Assembly (NCBI RefSeq): GCF_002196855.1
Contig: NZ_NIPW01000054.1
Coordinates: forward strand, 1-39,719
Source: Haematobacter genomosp. 1
Lineage (GTDB): Bacteria > Pseudomonadota > Alphaproteobacteria > Rhodobacterales > Rhodobacteraceae
Reading direction: 5' to 3'
Length of the DNA stretch: 39,719 bases
A program made the translations under genes and the position numbers. The notes under the pieces are model-generated. The model ran no database searches and was not told the DNA's origin. It saw only the letters and a list, made by a program, of their open reading frames with translations. Each line of letters opens with the position of its first letter. The stretch's first letter is position 1. Of this stretch, positions 16,739-24,389 are shown in pieces.

Positions 16739-17326
16739 ATGCAGATCACCACGCTTTCCTTTGAGAACCTGCACAAACACGGCGAACTGTTCGCAAATCT
16801 GCTGCGCGCCCGCCACCAGTCCTTCATCGTCCAGAACAAATGGAACCTGCCCGAAGCCATGGGCATGGAGTATGACCAATACGATACCCCGGCCTCCCGC
16901 TGGATCGCCATTCACGATCTGGGACGGGTGGTGGGCGGCATGCGCCTGACCCCGACCACGGCGAAATGCGGCATCTACAGCTACATGATCCGCGACGCGC
17001 AGCGCGGATTGCTGGGGTCCATACCCTCTGACCTGCTCTATCACGAAGCCCCTGTGGATCCGCATGTCTGGGAGGTGTCGCGCGGTTTCGTCTGCCACAC
17101 CGTGCCGATGGCGGCACGGCGCCGGGTCCATGCGCTGATGGTGGCGGGCATGAACCGCGCCGCGCGAGAGCTGGGGGCCACGAGGACCATCGGGCTTTTG
17201 TCGTCGAGCTGGCCGCGTTGGGCCGCGCGCTGCGCCCTGGACATGGAGGCGGCCGGTCCTGCCAGCATGATCGACGGGGTCGAGAACCAGTGTATCTTCA
17301 TCAACTTCGCCGGCAAGCTGCATTGA
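16739..17326 (+). CDS. luxI: LuxI-family acyl-homoserine-lactone synthase
   Basis: The enzyme makes acyl-homoserine lactones from S-adenosylmethionine and acyl-ACP in the cytoplasm. The 195-residue product shows the family's conserved set at the expected spacing: R25 and F29 in RARHQSF, W35, E44/D46/D49 in MEYDQYD, R69 in GGMRL, and E112/R115 in WEVSRGF. The length is typical (190-220). The C-terminal acyl-chain half is more divergent, so the signal's chain length cannot be predicted. GGAG lies 6 bases before the ATG but inside a predicted hairpin. It is next to its presumed receptor. Confidence 0.92.
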   Translation: MQITTLSFENLHKHGELFANLLRARHQSFIVQNKWNLPEAMGMEYDQYDTPASRWIAIHDLGRVVGGMRLTPTTAKCGIYSYMIRDAQRGLLGSIPSDLLYHEAPVDPHVWEVSRGFVCHTVPMAARRRVHALMVAGMNRAARELGATRTIGLLSSSWPRWAARCALDMEAAGPASMIDGVENQCIFINFAGKLH

Positions 17327-17332
17327 GGCGCG

Positions 17333-17404
17333 GGAGCATCGGGCGGGGGCGGGCGCTGGCCAACGGGCCGCTGCGCCGCGTTGAACCTGCCCGCCCGCTG
17401 CTCC
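17333..17404. repeat. 15-bp inverted repeat spanning the luxI-htrA gap
   Basis: GGAGCATCGGGCGGG (17333-17347) pairs with CCCGCCCGCTGCTCC (17390-17404) in 14 of 15 positions, enclosing 42 GC-rich bases. It ends 31 bases before the protease start. There is no T-run. It could act as a structured end for the luxI mRNA or as a boundary element. Confidence 0.55.
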
Positions 17405-17435
17405 ATATCAAGCTCCTCAGCCCGGAGATTGCCCG

Positions 17436-18812
17436 ATGCGCATGATTGCTGCCCCGTTCGCCCTGTTGCTCGCCGTCCAGCCGCTTGCGGCACAGACGGT
17501 TCCGGCGAGTCCGGCGGAAATCACGATGAGCTTCGCGCCGGTGGTCAAGGCCACGACCCCCTCCGTCGTGAATATCTATACGCAGCGGGTCGTCTCCCAG
17601 CGGGAGACGCCTTTCGGAATCGATCCGTTCTTTGCCGACATCTTCCGCAACTTCGGGCGGGAGGTGCCGCGTGTGCAGAGTTCACTGGGGTCCGGTGTGA
17701 TTCTGACGGCGGACGGGATCATCGTGTCGAACTTCCACGTCGTGAAGGAGGCCAGCCAGATCCGTGTCGTGCTGACCGACCGGCGGGAGTTCGATGCGGA
17801 GGTGCTGCTGGCGGATGAGGAGACCGACCTCGCCGTGCTGAGGCTGAAGGAAGCGAGCGGCCTTCCCGCGCTCGCGCTCCGCGACTCCGATGAGGTGGAG
17901 GTGGGAGAGCTTGTGCTGGCCATCGGCAATCCGTTCGGCGTCGGGCAGACAGTGTCCAGCGGCATCGTCTCCGGTCTCGCCCGCTCCAACCTCGGCATCG
18001 GCGGGGGGCGGGGCTATTTCATTCAGACCGACGCACCGATCAATCCCGGCAACTCCGGGGGCGCGCTGGTGGACGTGGCGGGGCGGCTCGTCGGGATAAA
18101 CACGGCGATTCTCAGCCCCTCCGGTGCGTCGAGCGGCATCGGTTTCGCGATTCCCGCCAATCTGGTGCACGCGGTCGTCACGCAGGCGGAAGCGGGGCGG
18201 ACCCGGTTCGAACGCCCCTGGGCCGGGATCGCGGGGCAGGCGGTGGATGCGGGTATGGCGGAGAGCTTTGGACAGAGCGCGCCCCAGGGCCTGGCCATTC
18301 TGGATTTCGCCCCCGGCAGCCCTTTCGCAGAGGCGGGTCTGTCCACGGGGGACGTGATCCTTCAGCTTGACGGCGTGCCGGTCAATACGCCGGCCGAAAT
18401 GATTTTCCGTATGTCCGTGCGGGGTGTGGGCGCCGAGACGGAGGTCACCTATCTCCATCAGGATCGACAGGAGACGACCCGCGTCCGGCTGATCCCGCCG
18501 CCGGATACCCCGGCGCGGGACGTGGTCGCCCTCACCAGCGGGCCGTTTCAAGGCTATACGGTCGCCAATCTCAACCCCGCCGTGACGAGTGAGATGGCGC
18601 TTCCCGACGGGCTTGCCGGCGTGGTCATCACCGATGTCGGGCAGCAGACACTCGGCCTCGGGCTGCGCCCCGGCGACATCGTGCGCAGCGTGAATGGGAC
18701 ACAGATCGCGACGACCGCCGATCTGCGCGCTGCCAATGCGGAGCGGGTGAGCCGCTGGCAGATCGAATATGAGCGGGAGGGGCGGCGCGCGCTCCTCCGC
18801 TTTCGGAGCTGA
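17436..18812 (+). CDS. HtrA/Do-family periplasmic serine protease
   Basis: This is a periplasmic quality-control protease of the DegP/DegQ/DegS group, 458 residues. A signal peptide is seen (MRMIAAPFALLLAVQPLAAQ, cleaved after about residue 20). The trypsin-like domain has the triad H101 in SNFHVVKEA, D131 in ETDLAVLRL and S207 in NPGNSGGALVD. Two PDZ domains follow, at about 260-350 and 370-455. Which paralogue it is cannot be told. GGAG lies 9 bases upstream of the ATG. rarA starts 3 bases after the stop, so the two are probably co-transcribed. Confidence 0.93.
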   Translation: MRMIAAPFALLLAVQPLAAQTVPASPAEITMSFAPVVKATTPSVVNIYTQRVVSQRETPFGIDPFFADIFRNFGREVPRVQSSLGSGVILTADGIIVSNFHVVKEASQIRVVLTDRREFDAEVLLADEETDLAVLRLKEASGLPALALRDSDEVEVGELVLAIGNPFGVGQTVSSGIVSGLARSNLGIGGGRGYFIQTDAPINPGNSGGALVDVAGRLVGINTAILSPSGASSGIGFAIPANLVHAVVTQAEAGRTRFERPWAGIAGQAVDAGMAESFGQSAPQGLAILDFAPGSPFAEAGLSTGDVILQLDGVPVNTPAEMIFRMSVRGVGAETEVTYLHQDRQETTRVRLIPPPDTPARDVVALTSGPFQGYTVANLNPAVTSEMALPDGLAGVVITDVGQQTLGLGLRPGDIVRSVNGTQIATTADLRAANAERVSRWQIEYEREGRRALLRFRS

Positions 18813-18815
18813 GGG

Positions 18816-20132
18816 ATGAGCGACCTGTTCGACACCCCGGAGACGCCGGCGGCGGCAACCTCGGCTCCGCGCCCGCTGGCCGACCGGCTACGGCCCCGTG
18901 AGATTTCGGAGGTCATCGGGCAGGGGGCGCTGCTGGCGCCGGAGGGGCCGCTCGGCGCGATGCTGGCCTCCGGCAGCCTGTCCTCCCTGATCCTGTGGGG
19001 GCCGCCCGGCGTCGGCAAGACGACCATCGCGCGGCTGCTGGCGGATGCGACGGAGATGGCCTTCGTTCAGATCAGCGCGATCTTCAGCGGTGTGCCGGAG
19101 CTTCGCAAGGTGTTCGAGGCCGCTAAGCTTCGCCGCCAGAACGGGCAGGGGACGCTGCTGTTCGTTGACGAGATCCACCGCTTCAACAAGGCGCAGCAGG
19201 ACAGCTTCCTCCCTTATATGGAGGATGGCACGATCCTGCTTGTCGGAGCCACGACGGAGAACCCGTCCTTCGAGCTGAACGCGGCGCTGCTGTCACGGGC
19301 GCAGGTCATGGTGCTGGAGCGGCTGACACTGGCCGATCTGGAGCGCCTCGCCCAGCGGGCGGAGAAGGAACTGGGCCGCCCGCTGCCACTCCGCCCGGAG
19401 GCGCGGGATGCCCTGCTGGAGATGGCGGATGGCGACGGGCGCGCCTTGCTGAACCTGATCGAGCAGGTCATGGCCTGGCGGGTCAAGGAACCGCTCGATC
19501 CCGGCCAGCTCGGCCAGCGGCTGATGCGGCGGGCGGCGAAATACGACAAGTCGGGTGACGAGCATTACAACCTGATCTCCGCGCTGCACAAATCCGTCCG
19601 GGGATCGGACCCGGATGCCGCGCTCTACTGGTTCGGGCGGATGCTGGAGGGCGGGGAGGATCCGCGCTACCTCGCCCGCCGCATCACCCGGATGGCGGTG
19701 GAGGATATCGGCCTCGCCGACCCGCAGGCGCAGACGGTCTGCCTTCATGCGTGGGAAATCTATGAGCGTCTGGGTTCGCCGGAGGGGGAGCTGGCGCTGG
19801 CGCAGGCGCTCGTCTATCTCGCGCTCGCCCCCAAGTCGAACGCGGGTTACGTGGCCTACAAGGAGGCGCGCGGCCTCGCCCGCAAGACCGGCTCCGAACC
19901 GCCGCCCAAGCATATCCTGAACGCCCCGACCCGGCTGATGAAGGAGCAGGGCTATGGCGCGGGCTATGCCTATGACCACGATCAGGAGGATGCCTTCTCC
20001 GGCCAGAACTACTTCCCCGACGGCGTGCGGCGTCCCGTGCTCTATCAACCGGTGGAGCGGGGCTACGAACGGGAGTTGAAGAAGCGGCTGGAGTATTTCG
20101 CCCGCCTGCGCGAGAAGCGGGGAGAAGGTTGA
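18816..20132 (+). CDS. rarA: Replication-associated recombination protein A (RarA/MgsA AAA+ ATPase)
   Basis: RarA acts at stalled replication forks and is related to Mgs1/WRNIP1 and to clamp loaders. The 438-residue product has Walker A in WGPPGVGKTTIARLLA, Walker B in LLFVDEIHRFNK, the sensor region VGATTENPSFELN, and the C-terminal MgsA oligomerisation part with KSVRGSDPDAALYWFGRMLE and LARRITRMAVEDIGLADPQA. It begins 3 bases after the htrA stop. The stop codon lies inside the first unit of the 17-bp repeat array. Confidence 0.95.
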   Translation: MSDLFDTPETPAAATSAPRPLADRLRPREISEVIGQGALLAPEGPLGAMLASGSLSSLILWGPPGVGKTTIARLLADATEMAFVQISAIFSGVPELRKVFEAAKLRRQNGQGTLLFVDEIHRFNKAQQDSFLPYMEDGTILLVGATTENPSFELNAALLSRAQVMVLERLTLADLERLAQRAEKELGRPLPLRPEARDALLEMADGDGRALLNLIEQVMAWRVKEPLDPGQLGQRLMRRAAKYDKSGDEHYNLISALHKSVRGSDPDAALYWFGRMLEGGEDPRYLARRITRMAVEDIGLADPQAQTVCLHAWEIYERLGSPEGELALAQALVYLALAPKSNAGYVAYKEARGLARKTGSEPPPKHILNAPTRLMKEQGYGAGYAYDHDQEDAFSGQNYFPDGVRRPVLYQPVERGYERELKKRLEYFARLREKRGEG

Positions 20133-20243
20133 TACCGGCTGAAGGTTGATACCGGCTGAAGGGTGACACCGGCTGAAGGTTGACACGGGCTGAAGGTTGA
20201 CACGGGCTGAAGGTTGACACGGGCTGAAGGTTGACACGGGCTG
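20127..20243 (+). repeat. Seven tandem 17-bp repeats between rarA and crcB
   Basis: The unit is GGTTGACACGGGCTGAA. Units start at 20127, 20144, 20161, 20178, 20195, 20212 and 20229; the last is 15 bases. The first two have TTGATACC and the third GGGTGACACC, while units four to seven are identical over their shared length. Units four to seven each hold a perfect TTGACA -35 hexamer repeated every 17 bases. The unit length is not a multiple of three, and the array begins inside the rarA stop codon and ends 22 bases before crcB. Confidence 0.95.
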
Positions 20244-20265
20244 GCCCACGCGCGAAGGGTCCGCG

Positions 20266-20631
20266 ATGAACTGGACGAGCTTTCTTCAGGTGGCGCTTGG
20301 CGGCGCGGCGGGGTCAGTGCTGCGCTATGCGGCAACGCTGGGCATGGCCCGCGTGGTGCCGGGCTTTCCGCTGGGCACGATGCTCGTCAACGTCGCCGGA
20401 TCCTTCGTGATGGGGGTGTTGGCCATGTCGATCGCGGCGCATCTGCGGCCCCTGCTGCTGACCGGCCTTCTGGGCGGGTTCACCACCTTCTCCGCCTTCT
20501 CGCTGGAGACGCTGACGCTCTGGGAAGAAGGGCGGGCGCTCTCCGCCGCGGGCTATGTTGCGGGTTCTCTCATCCTGTCGCTTCTTGCCGTTCTCGCAGG
20601 CGCGACCCTTGCGCGGAGCATGATGTCATGA
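20266..20631 (+). CDS. crcB: Fluoride channel CrcB/Fluc
   Basis: CrcB exports fluoride as a dual-topology dimer in the inner membrane. The 121-residue product has four predicted membrane segments and the family motifs GGAAGSVLRY, GTMLVNVAGSFVMG and TGLLGGFTTFSAFSLE. The start is chosen at 20266 after GAAGGG. I looked for a fluoride riboswitch upstream and saw only the 17-bp repeats. Its stop overlaps the next gene (ATGA). Confidence 0.94.
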   Translation: MNWTSFLQVALGGAAGSVLRYAATLGMARVVPGFPLGTMLVNVAGSFVMGVLAMSIAAHLRPLLLTGLLGGFTTFSAFSLETLTLWEEGRALSAAGYVAGSLILSLLAVLAGATLARSMMS

Positions 20632-21677
20632 GCGTGAAACTCTTTACCGTCGCGGAGGATGAGGGCGAGCAGCGGCTGGACCGCTGGCTGAAGCGCCACT
20701 TCCCCACACTGAACCAGGGGACCATCGAGAAGATGGCGCGGACGGGCCAGATCCGCGTGGACGGCGGCCGGGTGAAGGCGTCGAGCCGCGTTGCCCCCGG
20801 CATGGTTGTCCGCGTGCCGCCGATTCCCGAGGCCCCGCCTGCCGAGCGCCGCGCCCCGGAACCCCGCGTCAGCGAAAGCGACGAGGAGATGATCCGCCGC
20901 GCCGTGCTCTACAAGGACGACCACATCATCGCCATCAACAAGCCGCCGGGCCTGCCGAGTCAAGGCGGCTCCGGCCTGGCCGACCGGCATGTCGATGCTT
21001 TGGCGGAGGCGTTGAAGTTCGGTCTGCCGGAGAAGCCGAAGCTCGTGCACCGGCTGGACAAGGACACCTCCGGCGTGCTGCTGCTCGCACGCACCAACCG
21101 GGCGGTGCGGGACCTGTCGGAAGCCTTCCGTTCCCGTGCGACGCGCAAGATCTACTGGGCGGCGGTGGCGGGCGTTCCCGCCCCTCGCAAGGGCACGATC
21201 CGCTACGGGCTGATCAAGGCGCCGGGTCACGGCGGGCGGGGCGAGGGGGAGCGGATGATCGCCATCCATCCCTCCAAGGTGCAGGAAACGGAGGGCGCAA
21301 AGCGCGCGACCACCGATTATGCCGTGCTGGAGAGCCTCGGCACCCGTGCCTCCTGGGTCGCGCTCGCGCCGATCACCGGACGGACGCATCAGCTTCGCGC
21401 CCATATGGCGGAGATCGGCCATCCCATCGTGGGCGACGGCAAGTATGGCGGCTCGGGGCAGGAGAACCTCGGCGATGGCTGGGGGTCGCAGCTTGGCGGG
21501 GATATCAGCCGGAAGCTGCATCTCCACGCCCGTTCGCTGTCCTTCGACCATCCGGTGACGGGCAAGCGCATCACCGTGACGGCCCCGCTGCCCGAGCATA
21601 TGCAGCGCACCTGGAAGACCTTCCAGTGGGCGGAAGGAGACGTGCCTGCCGACCCCTTTGCGGAGGAGGAGGAATGA
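20628..21677 (+). CDS. rluC: RluA-family rRNA pseudouridine synthase (probably RluC)
   Basis: Enzymes of this family convert uridines of 23S rRNA to pseudouridine. The 349-residue product has an N-terminal S4 RNA-binding domain (QRLDRWLKRHFPTLNQGTIE, about 13-75) and the catalytic domain with HRLDKDTSGVLLLARTN, whose Asp is the catalytic residue. GRTHQLRAHMAEIGHPIVGD follows. The S4 domain fits RluC or RluD; the symbol is my best guess. Both ends overlap neighbours by ATGA. Confidence 0.85.
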   Translation: MSVKLFTVAEDEGEQRLDRWLKRHFPTLNQGTIEKMARTGQIRVDGGRVKASSRVAPGMVVRVPPIPEAPPAERRAPEPRVSESDEEMIRRAVLYKDDHIIAINKPPGLPSQGGSGLADRHVDALAEALKFGLPEKPKLVHRLDKDTSGVLLLARTNRAVRDLSEAFRSRATRKIYWAAVAGVPAPRKGTIRYGLIKAPGHGGRGEGERMIAIHPSKVQETEGAKRATTDYAVLESLGTRASWVALAPITGRTHQLRAHMAEIGHPIVGDGKYGGSGQENLGDGWGSQLGGDISRKLHLHARSLSFDHPVTGKRITVTAPLPEHMQRTWKTFQWAEGDVPADPFAEEEE

Positions 21678-22336
21678 CCGCGCTCCGCCTCGTCGTCTTC
21701 GACGTGGACGGCACGCTGGTGGACAGTCAGCAGGCCATCCTTGCCGGTATCGCTGCCGCCATGGCGGCGGTCGAGCGTCCCATGCCCGCGCGGGAACAGG
21801 CGCTCTCCATCGTCGGCCTGTCGCTTCCGGTCGCGCTGGCGCGGCTGGCACTCGGGGCCGATGTGACACGGATGGTCGAGGGGTATCGCGGCGTGTTTCA
21901 CGGTGACGATGCGCCCGGTGTCTCCCCCCTCTATCCCGGCGCGCGCGCAGTGCTGGACGGGCTGGCGGCGGAAGATCACACGCTGCTCGGCATTGCCACG
22001 GGCAAGGCGCGGCGGGGGCTGGACAAGCTGCTGGCGGGGCACGGCCTCACCCGGTATTTTCTGACGACGCAGGTCGCGGACGACCATCCGTCAAAGCCGC
22101 ATCCCGCCATGCTGGAGGCCGCCCTGGCAGCAGCTGGCGTTGCGCCGGAACAGGCGGTGATGATCGGCGATACGAGCTTCGACATGGAGATGGGCGCAGC
22201 CGCGGGCGTTCCGACCATCGGTGTCACCTGGGGGTATCACAGTCCCGACCGGCTGCGCGCCGCCGGGGCGGGCCTGATCGTGAGCGATTATGCCGAACTC
22301 GCGCATGCGCTGGAGCGGAGAGGGATGGCGGCATGA
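21674..22336 (+). CDS. HAD-superfamily phosphatase (phosphoglycolate-phosphatase-like)
   Basis: This is a 220-residue haloacid-dehalogenase hydrolase. Motif I is FDVDGTLVDS with the nucleophile Asp, the conserved Lys sits in KPHPAMLEAAL, and motif IV is MIGDTSFDMEMGAAAG. A helical cap follows motif I, as in phosphoglycolate phosphatases and beta-phosphoglucomutases. The substrate is not predictable. I chose the ATG at 21674 that overlaps the previous stop, preceded by GGAGGAGG, over a longer upstream frame. Confidence 0.9.
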   Translation: MTALRLVVFDVDGTLVDSQQAILAGIAAAMAAVERPMPAREQALSIVGLSLPVALARLALGADVTRMVEGYRGVFHGDDAPGVSPLYPGARAVLDGLAAEDHTLLGIATGKARRGLDKLLAGHGLTRYFLTTQVADDHPSKPHPAMLEAALAAAGVAPEQAVMIGDTSFDMEMGAAAGVPTIGVTWGYHSPDRLRAAGAGLIVSDYAELAHALERRGMAA

Positions 22337-23049
22337 GCGAGTGGCGGCCGAAACGGTTCTGGAAGGCCACATCCGTTCGGGCGGAGGGCGATGGCTACGG
22401 CGTCGCGCTGGATGACCGGCCCCTGCGGACACCCGCGCGCCAGCCGCTCCGTGTGCAGAGCCGGGCGCTTGCCGAGGCGCTTGCTGCGGAGTGGGAGGCC
22501 CAGAGAGAGCATGTCGCGCCGGAGACGATGCCGCTGACGCGGATGGCCAATTCCGCGATCGACAAGGTGACGGGCCAGCGGGACGCGGTGGCGGAGATCG
22601 TCGGCGACTACGGCGGAACGGACCTGCTGGCCTACCGGGCGGAAGCGCCGGCGGAACTGGTGGCGCGGCAGGCCGATCGCTGGGATCCGCTGCTCCTCTG
22701 GGCGGAGGAAGCACTGGCGGCGCCGCTGTCCGTGACGGTCGGCGTAATGTTCAACGCGCAGCCGCAGGCGACGCTCGCCCGGCTGGAGGCGCGCGTGGCG
22801 GCGCTCGATCCGTTCGAGCTTACTGCGCTCCATGATCTCGTGGCGCTCAGCGGCTCTCTCATCCTCGGGTTGGCGGTGGCGGAAGGACGGCTCGCCCCGG
22901 AGGAAGCATGGGATCTGTCGCGCCTCGATGAAGACTGGCAGGCCGAGATCTGGGGCAGGGACGCGCAGGCGGAGGCGCAGGCCGCGCGACGGCGCACCGA
23001 TTTCCTGGATGCCGCCCGATTCCTGAGCCTCTACCGTCGGGCTGATTAA
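22333..23049 (+). CDS. ATP12-family F1-ATPase assembly chaperone
   Basis: ATP12 helps fold the alpha subunit of F1-ATPase; it is found in mitochondria and alphaproteobacteria. The 238-residue product has the N-terminal KRFWKATSVRAEGDGYGVAL with LDDRPLRTPARQPL, and the middle EWEAQREHVAPETMPLTRMA that marks the family. Its ATG overlaps the HAD stop (ATGA), the fourth member of a tightly coupled run. The same crcB-pseudouridine synthase-HAD-ATP12 order is, to my knowledge, common in Rhodobacterales. Confidence 0.9.
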   Translation: MSEWRPKRFWKATSVRAEGDGYGVALDDRPLRTPARQPLRVQSRALAEALAAEWEAQREHVAPETMPLTRMANSAIDKVTGQRDAVAEIVGDYGGTDLLAYRAEAPAELVARQADRWDPLLLWAEEALAAPLSVTVGVMFNAQPQATLARLEARVAALDPFELTALHDLVALSGSLILGLAVAEGRLAPEEAWDLSRLDEDWQAEIWGRDAQAEAQAARRRTDFLDAARFLSLYRRAD

Positions 23050-23106
23050 ACTTTTCGCACATTTTTTAAGCATTTTAACCGTGAGTTTGATGTCCACTCG
23101 CGGCAC

Positions 23107-23125
23107 ATCGTCCGTAAACGACGAT
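23107..23125. promoter_or_regulatory. Inverted repeat upstream of the amino-acid transporter
   Basis: ATCGTC-CGTAAAC-GACGAT is a perfect 6-bp inverted repeat in the 208-base gap before aapJ. A TTGACG follows at 23130-23135, but no good -10 box lies at 17 bases. It may be an operator near the transporter promoter. I saw no sigma-54 (GG-N10-GC type) site. Confidence 0.35.
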
Positions 23126-23257
23126 CCTATTGACGTTTTCAGGACGTCCCGCGCAAGATTTGCCTGCTGGGCGGCGGTTCTCGCAACGCCGTCGGACACC
23201 GGGAGGAATTCCGGGGCCAGTGCTCCGCAAGGGGCTGACCATCAGGAAAGGTAATCT

Positions 23258-24289
23258 ATGAAAACGAAGGTATTTCTCGGCGCGCTGGCAGGGATCGGGC
23301 TGGCAGGGATCGGGCTCGCTGGCGCCGCTTCCGCCGCGACGCTTGACGATGTGAAGTCGCGCGGCGAACTGAATTGCGGAACGAACACCGGCCTTGCGGG
23401 CTTTGCCGCCCCGGATGCGAACGGCGTCTGGCAAGGTTTCGACGTGGCGTTCTGCCGTGCCGTGGCTGCCGCGGTGCTTGGCGATCCGATGAAGGTGAAG
23501 TTCGTCCCGACCACCGGCCAGACCCGCTTCACCGCGCTGGCTTCCGGGGAGATCGACGTGCTGGCCCGCGTCACAACCTGGACCTTCTCGCGCGATGTGG
23601 ACCTGAAGTTCACCTTCACCGGCACCAACTACTACGACGGACAGGGCTTCCTCATCCGCAAGGACATGGGCGTGACCTCGGCCAAGGAACTGGGCGGCGC
23701 GCGCGTCTGCATCCAGACCGGGACCACGACGGAACTGAACCTCGCCGACTATTTCAAGACCAACAACATGACCTATGAGGCCAAGCCGATCGAGACGCAG
23801 GCCGAAGGCCAGCAGGCCTATCTCGCCGGCAACTGCGACGTCTATACGACGGATGCCTCCGGCCTTGCCGCGATGCGGGGAACGTTCCCTGACCCGGAAA
23901 ATCACATCATCCTGCCCGAGATCATCTCCAAGGAACCGCTGGCGCTGCTGGTGCGGCAGGGCGATGATCAATGGGCCGACATCGTGCGCTGGACGCAGAA
24001 CGCCCTCGTAGCGGCCGAGGAATACGGCGTGACCTCCGCCAATATCGACGAGCTGTCGAAAGTGGCGGGCGACAACCCGGAGATCAACCGGCTGCTCGGC
24101 ACCGAAGGCAACCTCGGCGCGATGTTCGGGCTGGACAATCAGTGGGCCTACCGCGCCATCAAGGCCGAGGGCAACTACGGCGAGATCTTCGAGAAACACC
24201 TGGGCGAGTCGACGCCGATCGGCCTTGCGCGCGGGCTGAACGCGCAATGGACGCAGGGCGGCCTGCAATACTCTCCGCCGTTCCGCTGA
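23258..24289 (+). CDS. aapJ: General L-amino-acid ABC transporter, periplasmic binding protein
   Basis: The protein binds polar amino acids in the periplasm and delivers them to the membrane complex. The 343-residue product has a signal peptide ending AGAASA, cleaved at about residue 28. LDDVKSRGELNCGTNTGLAG opens the mature protein, and TRFTALASGEIDVLARVTTW and GTTTELNLADYFKTNNMTYE follow, as in AapJ/BztA. AGGAAAGG precedes the ATG. The signal peptide carries an exact 15-base tandem duplication (see findings). It heads the operon and is followed by a hairpin that may keep its mRNA more abundant. Confidence 0.93.
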   Translation: MKTKVFLGALAGIGLAGIGLAGAASAATLDDVKSRGELNCGTNTGLAGFAAPDANGVWQGFDVAFCRAVAAAVLGDPMKVKFVPTTGQTRFTALASGEIDVLARVTTWTFSRDVDLKFTFTGTNYYDGQGFLIRKDMGVTSAKELGGARVCIQTGTTTELNLADYFKTNNMTYEAKPIETQAEGQQAYLAGNCDVYTTDASGLAAMRGTFPDPENHIILPEIISKEPLALLVRQGDDQWADIVRWTQNALVAAEEYGVTSANIDELSKVAGDNPEINRLLGTEGNLGAMFGLDNQWAYRAIKAEGNYGEIFEKHLGESTPIGLARGLNAQWTQGGLQYSPPFR

Positions 24290-24296
24290 TCTCGGT

Positions 24297-24334
24297 GGGG
24301 GCGCTTCCGGAACCGGAGGCGCCCCTTTCGATTT
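24297..24334 (+). terminator. Attenuator-like hairpin after aapJ
   Basis: GGGGGCGCTTCCGG and CCGGAGGCGCCCC form a 13-bp stem with one wobble around AA, followed by TTTCGATTT. Partial termination or 3'-end protection here would give more binding protein than permease, a common arrangement. Confidence 0.65.
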
Positions 24335-24389
24335 GAGGACCACGACGCCGAAGAGCGCCGGGCCAAAATCCAGGGAGACAGCCCATAAT

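Noticed and set aside
20127-20243. CRISPR array
   Set aside because: The 17-base units are directly adjacent with no spacers and no cas genes nearby.
20133-20265. Fluoride riboswitch upstream of crcB
   Set aside because: The interval is filled by the tandem repeats and I could not find the crcB-motif core or its pseudoknot pattern.
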